Assembly (NCBI RefSeq): GCF_910592395.1
Contig: NC_088313.1
Coordinates: 15,266,437 to 15,330,436, forward strand
DNA length: 64,000 nt
DNA from: Lineus longissimus
Taxonomy: Eukaryota; Nemertea; Pilidiophora; Heteronemertea; Lineidae
Direction of reading: 5' to 3'
Position 1 is the first letter of the stretch, and each line of letters opens with the position of its first letter. The position numbers and the translations under genes were made by a program. A model generated the notes under the pieces. That model worked only from the letters and a program-made list of their open reading frames with translations. It did no database searches and was not told the origin of the DNA. Shown piece by piece: positions 43,201 to 52,900 of the stretch.

Positions 43201-44011
43201 TTAATTGGCCTCATTATCACTCAAGGGGAACTTAAATTGTATACAATATGTTCAACACTAATAATCGAAACTGACCAAGTGTTTGATATTAGTCCCTGAA
43301 ATAGAACTATTATGATTAGAGAACAATTAGAATATCAAGAAGCATGTAAAATGAGGTATAGTCTAGTCTAGTCTATTAGTTTATTCTCAATAACACTAGT
43401 AATAAGTAGTATTTACAGTATACCGTAGCTACATTTTACATGTATTTCTATCTCAGTATCTAATCTAATTTCTGAACGTTATTTCTGACAAAAACAAACA
43501 CTAAAACTGAAGTCCTAGAAAGTAAGCCTCTTTAACAAAACACAGCATGGGAAAATTCAGCACATGCACTTGTAGTTCAGGTACAGGTAGGTAGCCACAC
43601 TATTAAAATACATTGGCCATACACATTCTTCTACACGATACACGGACGCACTATATAGTTACAATGTAGTGCCATGACGACTATTCCAAATCGTGACCGA
43701 AATTCGAAAATACTACACTAGTTTTCTTGGCCCGCTTGAGAGAAACTTCAACATACTTAATATGAAAAGTACGGCCTGTTTATGGGGAATAAATCAGGGT
43801 ACATGTTTAAGCATAAAACAAGGAGAAATCGGTATTACTTATGAGGTGAACTTACCGAGAGTTCTGGGTTCTGAAGATCTTTGTGAGTGGCGGCTCGAAC
43901 AACTCCAGCCCGCCATTCCCACTCAGTTATCTTGCTCAATTTCAGCTTTAAGGCGCTCCGAACGGATAGGAACCGTTTGCCAACGATCTCCTCCCTGTAT
44001 TTAAACGCCAT
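4141..44011 (-). CDS. KDM3/JMJD1-family histone demethylase-like gene, N-terminal six coding exons (partial)
   Basis: Six exons join in frame into 268 codons: 44011-43856, 32520-32365, 31404-31288, 22706-22500, 17657-17573 and 4223-4141. All have AG acceptors and GT donors and compatible phases. The joined protein matches the N-terminal part of JMJD1C/KDM3B along its length: VGKRFL near residue 10, WRAGVVRA near 33, LVEFDDRNW near 54, LDWPAL at the end of exon 2, KPIEFL in exon 3, VGYRLRVYRSEGTTQWYTAV in exon 4 and GITPRRRS in exon 6. KDM3 proteins are nuclear Fe(II)/2-oxoglutarate enzymes or cofactors acting on H3K9 methylation; this N-terminal part is Tudor/PWWP-like rather than catalytic. 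The zinc finger and JmjC domain are not in the window, so catalytic competence cannot be judged. JMJD1C-like is the best guess by resemblance, but an invertebrate is expected to have one pro-orthologue of KDM3A/KDM3B/JMJD1C. Confidence 0.93.
7551..7701 (+). repeat. Degenerate direct duplication, about 105 bp apart
   Basis: CTGGCTTTATAACCACTGCC followed by ATTGGAGTAGATCGGGACGA at 7551 recurs at 7656 as CCAGCTTTATAAGACTAGCC followed by GTTGGAGTAGATAGGGACAA. This is a local duplication with no coding potential seen. Confidence 0.7.
9318..9525. mobile_element. MITE-like element with 22-bp terminal inverted repeats
   Basis: The ends are perfect inverted copies over 22 bp (9318-9339 and 9504-9525; core GGGCCGTTTAGACGAC). 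A TA target duplication fits if the element starts at GGGCC. The 208-bp body carries TCCGGAT five times plus near matches, so it can fold extensively. No transposase is encoded; it would depend on a DNA transposon elsewhere. Confidence 0.85.
12491..12546 (+). mobile_element. tRNA-derived SINE head (relic)
   Basis: The sequence has an A-box-like TTGGCACAGATGTCAGGC followed about 25 bases later by a B-box-like GGTTTAAATTC, the arrangement of an internal pol III promoter. Spacing and order match tRNA-derived SINEs, but it would not fold as a functional tRNA. Confidence 0.55.
13340..14110 (+). repeat. Cluster of degenerate direct repeats, about 220-bp spacing
   Basis: AAGCTTCAACTGGCGATAC (about 13362), AAGCTTCAATTAGCGATATC (about 13588) and AGCTTCAATTGGCAATATCG (about 13802) recur. 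The last two follow TGGTCGATGTGGG and CAGACTGACC. A further pair, ATTATCG(A/G)GCATGCAAGTTGTA, occurs near 13912 and 14076. These are old tandem duplications with no recognised element type. Confidence 0.65.
17573..17657 (-). CDS. KDM3-like exon 5 (residues 213-241, last codon split)
   Basis: This 85-nt exon has acceptor ATTGCAG above 17657 and donor GTGAGTGC at 17572-17565, ending in phase 1. It encodes ELTVVDDTVLEEHNEDPSLV then QMKLIGDG. The pattern 'DD-x-V-L-E-x-x-x-x-DP-(S)-(L/M)-VQM' is the one that follows the VTK/FTR segment in JMJD1C. It is too short for automatic open-frame detection and was found by looking for that pattern. The phase-1 donor fits the acceptor of exon 6 exactly, making a valine codon across the junction. 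Confidence 0.9.
20483..20555 (-). mobile_element. tRNA-derived SINE head (relic)
   Basis: Read on the minus strand there is an A-box-like segment (ACGCAGTGGAAATGTCGG), then a B-box-like GGTTGATTC. It resembles the better preserved copy at 27814-27868, so both probably belong to one family. Confidence 0.5.
21657..21706 (+). repeat. 25-bp tandem duplication containing GATA motifs
   Basis: Two adjacent near-identical copies of TAACAATGGATAAGATAATC followed by TTGKG. Each copy has GATAAGATAATC, giving several GATA/TTATC motifs and a short AAGAT-A-ATCTT palindrome. Any regulatory role is speculative. Confidence 0.75.
22500..22706 (-). CDS. KDM3-like exon 4 (residues 144-212)
   Basis: This 207-nt phase-0 exon has acceptor TTTACAG above 22706 and donor GTGAGG at 22499. 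It begins EEDAPVSNLVKDYPEVRKAV and continues to KNWIEDQDGQKILLTTPSVL, then VGYRLRVYRSEGTTQWYTAV and IKSYNDVTK. The V-x-x-W-(I/V)-x-(D/E)-Q segment and the 'GYR(L/V)RVYR...TQW(Y/F)T' segment are strongly shared with JMJD1C and KDM3B. The WYTAVI strand looks like part of a second small beta-barrel fold; this structural reading is inference. Confidence 0.95.
24536..24549 (+). promoter_or_regulatory. RFX X-box-like site
   Basis: GTTGCCATGGAAAC is an essentially consensus RFX binding motif (GTTRCCATGGYAAC type) lying in KDM3 intron 3. Binding is inferred from sequence only. Confidence 0.5.
26622..27496. mobile_element. MITE-like inverted-repeat element split by a retroposon insertion
   Basis: The left end (TGCCGTGGTCACACTGG) and the right end read in reverse (TGGTGTGTTCACACTGG) form imperfect terminal inverted repeats. 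Subterminal sequence on both sides is filled with variants of ACCGAATTGAATGCG and GTGTGACGCG. The two halves (26622 to about 26840 and about 27357 to 27496) are separated by an unrelated GC-richer insert. Exact ends and target duplication were not resolved. Confidence 0.6.
26850..27356 (+). mobile_element. Inserted non-LTR retroposon-like fragment with (TAA)n tail
   Basis: The 3' end has a perfect 14-bp palindrome CTCCCATATGGGAG (27308-27321) followed by a TAA/AAT repeat tail to 27356, a layout typical of some LINE and LINE-dependent SINE ends. The upstream part is GC-rich and open on both strands (26996-27238 plus; 27219-26953 minus). The 5' boundary is approximate. No reverse transcriptase is present. 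Confidence 0.5.
27814..27868 (-). mobile_element. tRNA-derived SINE head
   Basis: On the minus strand there is a consensus-quality A box (TGGCACAGTGG), followed by GTCAGCGCC and then a B-box-like GGTCGATTC. It is the best preserved of the tRNA-like heads in this window and shares its layout with 20483-20555 and 12491-12546. Confidence 0.6.
31288..31404 (-). CDS. KDM3-like exon 3 (residues 105-143)
   Basis: This 117-nt phase-0 exon has a TTGCAG acceptor above 31404 and a GTGAGTC donor at 31287-31281. It encodes NFKQLVDKAGIANGKLKPIE followed by FLQDNHLEF. That corresponds to the JMJD1C stretch after WPAL, whose recognisable core is a 'PIEFL-x-D-x-x-L-x-F' pattern. The acidic IDEGEVCVFK end is less conserved. 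Intron 2, separating it from exon 2, is only 960 bp and is the shortest intron of the gene seen here. Confidence 0.92.
31405..32364. other. KDM3 intron 2 (960 bp)
   Basis: The intron runs from donor GTAGGT (32364) to acceptor TTGCAG (ending 31405). No repeats or additional exons were seen in it. Confidence 0.85.
32365..32520 (-). CDS. KDM3-like exon 2 (residues 53-104)
   Basis: The acceptor is TTTTCAG just above 32520 and the donor GTAGGT starts at 32364. The exon is 156 nt, phase 0 at both ends. It encodes VLVEFDDRNWSRREWIRIHE, then a segment ending LIWGSRTDL, then KLDWPAL. VEFDD-x-W-x-x-REW is the hallmark of KDM3 N-termini, and LIW and WPAL are also conserved. A second GT two codons downstream would break the frame with exon 3, so the first donor is preferred. 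This is the most diagnostic exon for family assignment. Confidence 0.95.
36556..37036 (+). repeat. Minisatellite, 53-bp unit containing a palindrome
   Basis: Units start at 36726, 36779, 36832, 36887, 36939 and 36992: five complete copies and a partial sixth, period 52-55 bp. More degenerate copies reach back to about 36556. Each unit contains CATGGGT-tacagt-ACCCATG, a hairpin with 7-bp arms, then TATAAAGGACTGAAATATTC. Copies are nearly identical, suggesting recent expansion. It lies in KDM3 intron 1. Confidence 0.92.
41081..41127 (+). promoter_or_regulatory. Cluster of AGGTCA-type half sites with an inverted repeat
   Basis: GAAGGTCAT at 41081 and ATGACCTTC at 41099 form an inverted repeat with a 9-nt spacer. 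They are followed by GGGTCA (41110) and TGACCT (41122). Such half-sites are bound by nuclear receptors. The clustering is visible; function is inferred. Confidence 0.35.
43856..44011 (-). CDS. KDM3-like exon 1 (start codon, residues 1-52)
   Basis: The chosen ATG lies at 44011-44009, with A at -3 and G at +4. It begins MAFKYREEIVGKRFLSV, which aligns with the JMJD1C start and its ELVGKRFL segment. The frame stays open upstream to another ATG at 44149, but that extension (MFCSLQTFDPKPW...) has no family resemblance and is probably 5' UTR. WEWRAGVVRAATHKD at residues 31-45 is the conserved block preceding the VEFDD segment of exon 2. The exon is 156 nt, ends in phase 0 at TCG, and is followed by a GTAAG donor (43855-43851). 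Confidence 0.93.
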
Positions 44012-44609
44012 GATAAACCTCAAGTATCCATAGTTTTGTGTAATGGTGTAAATTGAGAAAAAAATCGGGATAACACTGGAATGTCTCCCAGAATTACGGC
44101 GGATGAATACCCAGGGTTTGGGGTCAAAGGTTTGCAGTGAGCAAAACAATCTTTGTCCGCGGCCCTTTAAAAAACGTAGTTCTCTAATTTAACGCCGATC
44201 TGCAGTTTGTTCTTGTTTTATTTTCACAAAAATATAGAGATTGTAACTCGTACATTATACTTTAGTTCTGAGTATCTTAATTCTGTTTAAAGGCATGATT
44301 TCGAAAATTTAATTTGATGGGGATATCCCAATCACATTCCTCAAAACATCTGCTTCTGCTACGGAATTCCCCTCTTTAAACATTGAAACGTCGTTTCATT
44401 TGACTTAATTTGCCCTTGTTAGTTTAGATTATAACATTATGTTGCACATCATATAATAAACAATACAATATCAGATGACCAGAGTTGATTTTCAGGGGGA
44501 AATACTTGATTTGGTATGCTCAATCTTGCGTGATTGTCAAATCATGTGACCCCATTTCTGACGTCAAGTTTCAAAATGGTAGCCGTCTAACGACCACTGG
44601 ATAGGCTCA

Positions 44610-45563
44610 ATGTTATATCCAATCCGCGTTAGCAGGTCATGTGATCTTTGAGATTTTGTAAACAAACGCACGTGCGCAGTTCAAATGGTGAACATGAAAA
44701 GGGTTTCTTAAATGGGGACTATAGGTAGGAGCTGGGGGTGAAATTGGTGGTATTCATTTTACTAATACGCGCAGTTAGGGGCTTTAGCCTTAGGGGAGGT
44801 GGCGTTTTGTATGTGTCTCTGTCAATAGGATACTCCTCATTCCCCACTCTGAGTTATAGGTCTACCACCAGCCAATTTCTGCTGGTTCTTGCTTCTGGTA
44901 TTGGAGGCGTCTGGTTCTAGGTAATTCTCCATGGGGATACCGATTTCCCCGTTCATGATTTTCTTTAGTCGTATATTTTTACGTCTCTGTGCCAATGATG
45001 ACTTGGAACAGACCGTTCTACTACTCACGTGTTTGGTCAAAACACGTGAGTAGTAGAACGGTCAGGTAAATCAGGCTGTAAACCGATAAAGAATAATGAA
45101 TAATGAAAAAAAGCCTCATCATCTTTTCAAATCTCTCGGACGGTAAACTGGATTTATCATTAATCATTCCCATGGCCTTAAAAGCAGAGATTAAGTTCCA
45201 TTAACACGGCAGAGCACTGTCGCAATCAACTGGGCTTTCAGCTGGGACAAGTATAGACTTAGGGTACAACCTTTTATTCATTTTCCTCATACTTTTTTGG
45301 GCTCTGTGGTACTTAATGTCTTAATTGACTATGTCCTAAATAAAACCTATCCACAAAGGCATGGTTTATTATCAATGACACTACCGCAGCTCATACAAGC
45401 TCCTACCTATAGTCCCCCTTTAAGAAACCCTTTTCAAAAGTCCGGGAAAACCCAGGTCGGCAATTGTTGCCATTTGAACTGCGCACGTGCGTTTGTTTAC
45501 AGTTTTAATTCCCGCGAAATCTCGAAGATCACATGACCTGCTAACGCGGATTGGATATAACAT
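44610..45563. mobile_element. Large imperfect inverted-repeat element
   Basis: The left arm 44610-44733 matches the reverse complement of the right arm 45398-45563 with indels. Shared blocks include ATGTTATATCCAATCCGCGT plus TAGCAGGTCATGTGATCTT, GTAAACAAACGCACGTGCGC plus AGTTCAAATGG, and AAAAGGGTTTCTTAAA...GGGGACTATAGGTAGGAGC. The right arm carries two extra stretches (about 15 and 30 bp). Inner sequences are unrelated except for a perfect hairpin at the centre. No coding sequence; probably a foldback or MITE-type element, or a duplicated regulatory segment in inverted orientation. Confidence 0.85.
45011..45063. repeat. Perfect hairpin, 24-bp arms, 5-nt loop
   Basis: 45011-45034 is the exact reverse complement of 45040-45063, separated by GGTCA. 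Each arm includes the E-box CACGTG. It lies near the centre of the larger inverted repeat 44610-45563. Confidence 0.95.
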
Positions 45564-46940
45564 CGGCCTCTAGTTGCACTGTTTACTTTTTGTACTTACT
45601 CGAAATTTATAACGTTTCGACGACCTGAAGTGGGTTAGATTTTGTGATAATGGTTTCAGCATTAATCTCGCGGCTTATAATGTAAGTATACACCACCTTG
45701 CTCTCAGTTTAAACTGCGAAAAAAGATTAAAATCACACCCTTTTTTCAAATCCACCAATTTACACTGGTAGATGTACATCTACACACATGCATTATGTGA
45801 ACTGTACTCTGTCTGTAGTGTACACAGTGCACTACTACCAGGGACATACACATACATAATGTAAAATTGCACAACAAGTGCTTGAATGTCAGACCATGAC
45901 AGTTTGTATTAGGCAATAGACAGGCTGTCTGTATAATTGTATTTTAAGGAATTGTTGATTTGAGGACAACAGACAAAAACAGTAAGATTCAAAGACGAAA
46001 AGAACGTTATTCAACAAGCCTCCAAGTTCCAACTCAAACAGCATTTTTCCCTCTCTGTTTGTTTGTAAACCGACTCTTTTGGCACCTGTCATGGAAAGGG
46101 CCATTTTCCATTGTAATGTATGATATTACAGAATTGCCATTGACCCGCCACTGAGTGACCGAGTTACCCATCTTGCTATCAGTAACACTAACAGATATTT
46201 TTCTTATTTGTATAAATCCATTCAGTGCCATCATTGCATCAACCTATGAAAATAGTAAAATACTACTTTGTTCCAAAAATATGTGCGCTATCTCGTAAGA
46301 AATATCCACCTTTGAAGTTTGTCTGCCTATTCTTATAGTACGTCCCAGACGTGAGGAAATGCTGCAAAATTCTTTGCTGCATCACTTCGAGGCACCTTGG
46401 AATAAATAATGGGCCTAGTGGTAGGTATCTTGTCATGTCTGTTTGATGAAAGTACTTAAATGTATCAATGATGTGTCCTTAGCCCAATTACTTCTTTGTT
46501 ATTGTGTTACATTGGAACAAATTCTGGGCTGCGTTTATGTAAATGATGAGCAAATATTTTCCCCCTGTGTACACTTTACCATCATCGTTGTTCTGGTAAG
46601 GCTTTGCAAAATATGTTTATGTTTAGCTGTCCTACACTGGGATCAGAGTTCTGGTTGCAACTACAGATTGATTATATATCTCTAACTCGACTCTATTCAA
46701 ATTACTGATGGTGAATAGAGCTGATGGATTATTCAGCAAAACTTGAACGAAAGACTTATTGCTTGTGCAGTTGATCAGTGAACTTTGTTCATTGTTCCAT
46801 ATTTTTAGTTCCACATTGTAGAGCTTACAACACATTGACATTCTATATCCAGCCAGAGGAAATAGCGGCGAATGCAAACAGCTATTGATTCCTGGCATCT
46901 TCCTTGCTGCGCTCAGGTCTAAGTGAGGATCAGCTAGCAT

Positions 46941-46954
46941 GTTTCCATGGAAAC
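46941..46954. promoter_or_regulatory. RFX-like perfect palindrome
   Basis: GTTTCCATGGAAAC is a 14-bp perfect palindrome of the RFX/X-box type in the intergenic region. Binding is inferred. Confidence 0.4.
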
Positions 46955-49900
46955 TGAACCATCAGAAGTTTGGATGATCGCTGCGTCTTTCTTTGAAGCA
47001 GCTCCAGTGCAACTGATGGGTTTGGACACTCCACAGCATTTTATTTCATACTAAATTTGAATTGGTTCCAGTTCATTTGTAGATAAAATGTGTTTGATTG
47101 GAGCATTGACTAGTTAATATTCTGATTTATGATATATCTACATTGTATTATAAAGATTGTATTCCTGCATGTTGTTATGTTATAGGTTATTTTCATGTTT
47201 ACTTCAACGTCACACAAACACACTCCCAGTGTCTTTCCCACCTACAACATGTACTGCTGACGTGTTCCTGAAAGCTATCAGGGACATGATTGTATTGACA
47301 TAACCCCAAATTACCAAACCAATAGCTATTTGGAACTTGTCGGGAAGCTGGTGGATCACCCTTGTTACAGTGGCCTACTTCCCCAGAATTGAATTTTGTA
47401 TTATCAGGTGTGAGAGAACTAAACTCAGTGTTCACCGGATGATAAGAAATAAGAAGATTCTGTTGAGCACCATCAATAAGATCAAAAGATTGATTGGTTT
47501 CCATTCCAATGATCTGCCATGATCACATCGATTGCTTCATTGCGTCAGGATGGATTGGAATGTGTCTGGATAAGGAGAGTTTAAAACAGCTCACCCTTAC
47601 CCCATTGGGCGGTCTCAGTTGTATGGATTATCAAGTGATCAGTGGATAATAAGTAAGTTTGACGTTTCCTTTGTTCAAGATTAACTTGTGAGCTTCGAGA
47701 TGATGTTACTCTTCTTCACTGCTTGACCTTGTATTCTCCCGGAGTATTTCTCCAACAGTCCAAGGCAGGAATATTGTGTTCACAGGCTTTGTGACTCCAT
47801 TGCCACCCAGAGGAAGAGTTCATCACGAGCCATTTATGTTTCTCAATCGGTGTGGTCTCAAAGGCACCAGATACAAGAAACCTCAGTTTTACATCTTGTT
47901 TGAGGGACGAATTGGGTTAGGTGTCATGCTCAAGGACACAAAGATGAAGCAGTAGTGATCCTTCTGATAGTCAAGCTTAGGACCTCCTGATTATCAGCAC
48001 AGTGCCACTGATCTTAAAATTAGTGCCCAGTACCAGTGGTTCGTTGTCTGAAAACCAGACACAGGACTATCAGGGCCTAGCAACACTAAACTACATTGTC
48101 ATTGTTGATGCTGGAGCAATTCTACAAAAAGTTAGAAGGAGATTCGTTCTGTAATCACCTTGACAACCTTGCTATTGATAGTGCTAATGCTAGGCCTATG
48201 TATCCCGTTTGTACCTTGGTGGTATTGTTAGCATATCAAGCACCTTCAAAGCTTAGTAAGGAAAGTCAGCAACATAACATGATTGCTTATCCTGGCATCT
48301 TGTTTCCTGTTAGTGCAGTCTTGCTTTGTGAACTTGAAGAAAGCATTGGTAGCGTTGGTTGGAAATATGTTTTTCAACTACACATATCACTGGTCTAGGT
48401 ATGTTGATCTCATTGCTTTTCTGTTGGAGGAAGAAACTGATGTTACCTCTGACAGAACTACAGCTATGAAGCAGGTCTATTTGTTTTGTGAGAATGCCTC
48501 TGTCCCTGAGATGTCTAATAACTTCAGGCCTACATATAACATGATTGTATTGTACATCAAGCAGCCCTCTCTGATGTCTAGAACTACTCTTATGATGAAT
48601 CTGATGCATAATTGAAAGTGTAGTAGCATAAGCATGACAAGTTCTGATTCCTGAGGAGGTGCTTACCACTACCAGAGTGGACAAGTACACATTTCGCCTA
48701 TCATAATCATAGTATAATATCAAGTTGGCTTACATTTTGTGGCCTGTGGCCTTTTATCAACTCAGTATCTGCTATCTGAATGAAAAAAGACTCTTGACAT
48801 CATTTTACTGACAAACATGAAACAACTTGCCTATTTCCCGGACAAATGAAGAAGTGCTAGTTGAGTGTTCAAACAGATTGCCTGCTATATTCTATTAATC
48901 TTAAGTATCAGTGCCGAGTTCACACAAAGCGATATTTGTTCTTTGTCTGTTTTTTGCATCTTTACTTGGAATGTGTATCCCCTCCTTGAATCAGGTTGCT
49001 TCCTCGAGGATGGAAAGTTCTGATCGCCTGGGTTCTGAGTTCCAATTGTTCTATAATCTTCTGATCTCTGGGCCGTAGTTCGAGAGGGGCAAGGGTCACA
49101 AAAGTACCTGTAGTGGTTGACTGATTTGCTGATTGTAGAAGGGCAAAAGTTAGGTCTTGCCCCCACCCCTCATGACCAAAATGCCATGGAAGACCAGAAA
49201 TCATTAGTGTCTGTTTATAATCCCACTTTCTGTTCGAACAAAAAAGTTGTACTGGAAATATGTTTATCTGTCCCCAGTTCCTCCTTTAAAAAGTGTCATT
49301 CACCAACAGATAAAAGCAACCTTCTGCTTGAATGCTTCTATGCATAGTCTTATACGGAATCATGGTGCATTACTCGCTAAGATTGAATTTAGCAAAGTTG
49401 TGCGCACGTCACTGGATAACATCGGCGGTTGCCGATAGCGTGATACATCTTGTTTGGCCGAGGATGCCTTCGCATGATTAGTATTATCGATCTCGATTTC
49501 CTCGGCTGTTTACTGGAATGACAAGAAGATACATATGTATACACCAGTATCGATCATGGCGATGATGCTGTGTGATGTATTCTCCATCTCCTCTCAGCGC
49601 TGTGGGGAATTGCCTCCCAAAGACGCTCAATGAAGCTACTTAGCTGCTTAGACAAACGCAGTCACTCCTCGCAAGATGATAGGCAGGTCGCAAATCTTTA
49701 GGAACTTCTGAACATTAGTAGTAGTGTTTCTTTGCATGGTCTGATTTTAGTAGTGGTCCTGTTGCTAGGAACTTTAATGAGGCTGCCCAACTGGCCTCCA
49801 GATATTTCACATGCAATGGAGGACTACTGCCATACTGGTTCGTGAAATAGGATGAGCAGTTCTATGGGTGGATTGCAGGTTACTTTAGTTGTGCACCCCT

Positions 49901-52900
49901 GATCAAAATGTGAGACCTGGATCCCTTTGGTGTACATGTATGAAAAGCAGATTTGTCGATTACACAAGAATTGAAGAAACTTCAATGTAGCATTACATAA
50001 ATACAGCAGGTTTCCTTGGTTGCGACTACCAGCTGTAACACAACTTGCGTCATTTGTGCAGGGGCTGATATTCAGATCAGAGCCGCAGTAGGTTGACTTG
50101 CCATTGGAAAGTGTGATATTGGTATCCTTGGTTGCTGGCAGGAAATTTATGATGTTACGTTTATTATTGATTGGTATCAATGCTGTGCAATGTGTGTACC
50201 CAAGACAGAGCATGACTTTGGAGTGGGATCAAATTGTTAGAGAGATAACCATGAACTAGGAAAATTCTTCTGGGACGAATATTTGAAATCAGCATTACTC
50301 TGTATAAAGCTCTCATGATGGCATGCTTGAAGGTCTGAGCAAGTTGACTCTTCTTTCTATGACCTTTGCTGACAATTTCCAGCGAAAATCAGGCCGTGGG
50401 ACTATCATTTGTACAGCAGTGAGTGAACCTGTGTTCAATGGAAAGGTACTTGTCACCTCAACAGAATGAGTGCGTGTCGTCTGCAGCTGTTGCCGTGAAA
50501 TCGATTGTGAGTTGTTGAATCATGAGCATATTCCATTCTATGAAAGCACACTGTGAGTGTGAATCTTGCTTCATTAACTGACTTCCTCATGAGGAAAGAG
50601 GGTAAAACGTCGCCTCATCTTCCTTTTGAAGAAGATCTGTAAAACCTACTGGCAGCATGAGAGCTACTGATATCCATGATGGATATTGTCTGATTATTTT
50701 ATGGTTCTTCATCAGCTGTCATGTTGACACCATGCTCTTGGCCCTTCTCAAGTTGACACCATATGCCCTTTTTGAATTGCACCAGTATTTAGAAGTTATT
50801 CGTTTTGTTCACTGTTTCCAAAATAGGTTAAGTCATAAAGGTGCCTGTGTAATGGAAATGCCTGTTCTGTTGACGATATATATAATTGTCCAAATGATAT
50901 ATCCCTGAACGTCCATTCATGTATTCAATTGTCCTCTTCGCTTGCCATTTCAAAATTTAAAAGCTCTGCTCCCTGCAAAACCTACACACTTCGTTACCAC
51001 AAAAAAAGCTGAGCCGAAGTGTAGGCCTGATTTCATACATTTGTATGAAGGCTTTCAGCAAGCTACTTCAGTCATCTATTGTCACGCATGCATGCCCAGT
51101 TTTCGATATTTGAAATATGAATAAGTCCTTTGTTGTTGCTTTCGTAAATGTATGCAATGGTTTGTCATAAAGGTTCTGTAGAAAAAAGAGCAGGATGTTT
51201 GAAGTGTTCTAACAACGGAGTAAAATCGATATGTTTTGGGAAGTATGAACGATTTCATTCTCACAGTCTGTCGACCTGTTATGATTACTGTCTTGCATGT
51301 GCAGAATATAATAATCCACTTCGTCCTGTGGTAAAGCCCGAAGACACAGTCCATCAGAAATGTTGCAAAATGAATAAGACTTTTGTAACTTTCAGTCAGA
51401 CGCTTTTTGCTGGACCCCTTTCATTGGCATTTATGACCAGACCTCATTCCTCATTGACTTCATAGTATAATTCTTTCAATAGCATCATGCCTATTCATAA
51501 TTAGTTGTCAACAAAGTCCCCCTCTCCCCCAACATTTCCATGGTCCAGTTCAAGTTCTCTCCAGAGGTCATATCGTCGAAGGTGAGTCATGCCATCATCA
51601 AATTCGAGAGCCCCTCAAATGATACTGTTCATAGCAGCTGATCTAGGACCTCAAGGGTTAGTAAATTCTGGATGAGTGAGAAGATTGTCCGGGGATCGAT
51701 ATGAGGCTCAGCACAAATTATTGTTATGGATTACGCTGTGACTCAGAGCGAGTGCCACTCAAGATAATGGACCCGTTGTAGGGGCAAGCCAGCGTCGTAA
51801 GCGCAGACCTTTGGAAAGAAATGTTGCAAAATGATATCTGCAGAGAGAGTGGCTTATAGGTCTTTTTTGGCTGCAGAATATGTGCGGCGCATCATAAGAC
51901 TAAGAGTGAGGTCATCACGGGCGTATTCTCTTATTGTCACTTTTCAGGGAGTTTTGTTGGCGTAATGTTTGGATGGTGGTGACCTGGTTACTGGTGAAAC
52001 TCTAGTTTGAATTGCAACATGGTGTGGCAGCACCTCCCTATGTGGTCCAAATGTGTTGATAATTTCGAAATGTTTGCTATCTAGACACACATTGTAGGAA
52101 CTGCCGAAATGACCTTCTATAAGATTCCAATATGATATTGCATGTTTTTGAATTGGACGAAAGTGGATCAAGAAAATAATCTGATGACATTGTCAATGGG
52201 CAGTTTTCATATCCTGAATGTTTTTTCTTTGCTTTCAAAATCATATACTTACTGTTGGGGTTTTTACAAACCATGTCATCTGTATGCAAAGTTTGTGTGA
52301 AATTTTTATCCGTTTGAACCAAGATATTTGAATATCATCCATACTAATGTGAAAAATATTCTAATTGCCTCAAACCTGCATATGAGGACATCTCTGCGTG
52401 TCAAGGCATCTCCTTCCATTCTCCACTTCTAACCGGGTTTCAGTCCTTGGGCATTTCTTGTTCAGTTAGCCCAGTTATAAGCTGCCACTCTTCCGGTCAC
52501 CTCCATAAGAATGGAACAATTATCACTTTCGTACATAGATGAGAGGTTCACTTGGTATAGGGGTTTCCTGGTAATCTAAATATTATGCTAATGCAGCGCC
52601 TCTGGGATGTGTTTTCACCTCCCGAGAGATTGCGTTGTGCTCTGTTTAGTCTCAGATATTTTACCAGCATTCAATCCCATCAGATACGTCTTTCAGTATC
52701 ATATTGGTAACGTGGCGATAATTTATTTCTTATAAACAATCTTTATTCAGTAGATGAAGGCCTGCGCACTGCCTTTGTTTCTATCGTTTGATTCAATTGA
52801 AATTATTGAGATTTATGTACATTTGTGTGCAATATCATAGCTAATTATGTATGCTTAAGTTGAAGCAGTACCACACCATACCTTGTTCCCCGCAAATATT

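Larger units (their letters stand above)
32521..43855. other. KDM3 intron 1 (11.3 kb)
   Basis: The first intron, from donor GTAAG (43855) to acceptor TTTTCAG (ending 32521). It contains a poly-G run (32642), a 53-bp minisatellite (36726-37036), a nuclear-receptor half-site cluster (41081-41127), a TACATG repeat (42495-42515) and a GTCTA microsatellite (43362-43376). No further exon was recognised. Confidence 0.8.

Noticed and set aside
48310-48723. 137-codon minus-strand open frame in the intergenic region, overlapped by plus-strand frames at 48096-48615
   Set aside because: No motif, no splice-site structure and overlapping open frames on both strands; consistent with chance.
49824-50213. 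129-codon minus-strand open frame
   Set aside because: Low-complexity, no family resemblance, no promoter or splice context.
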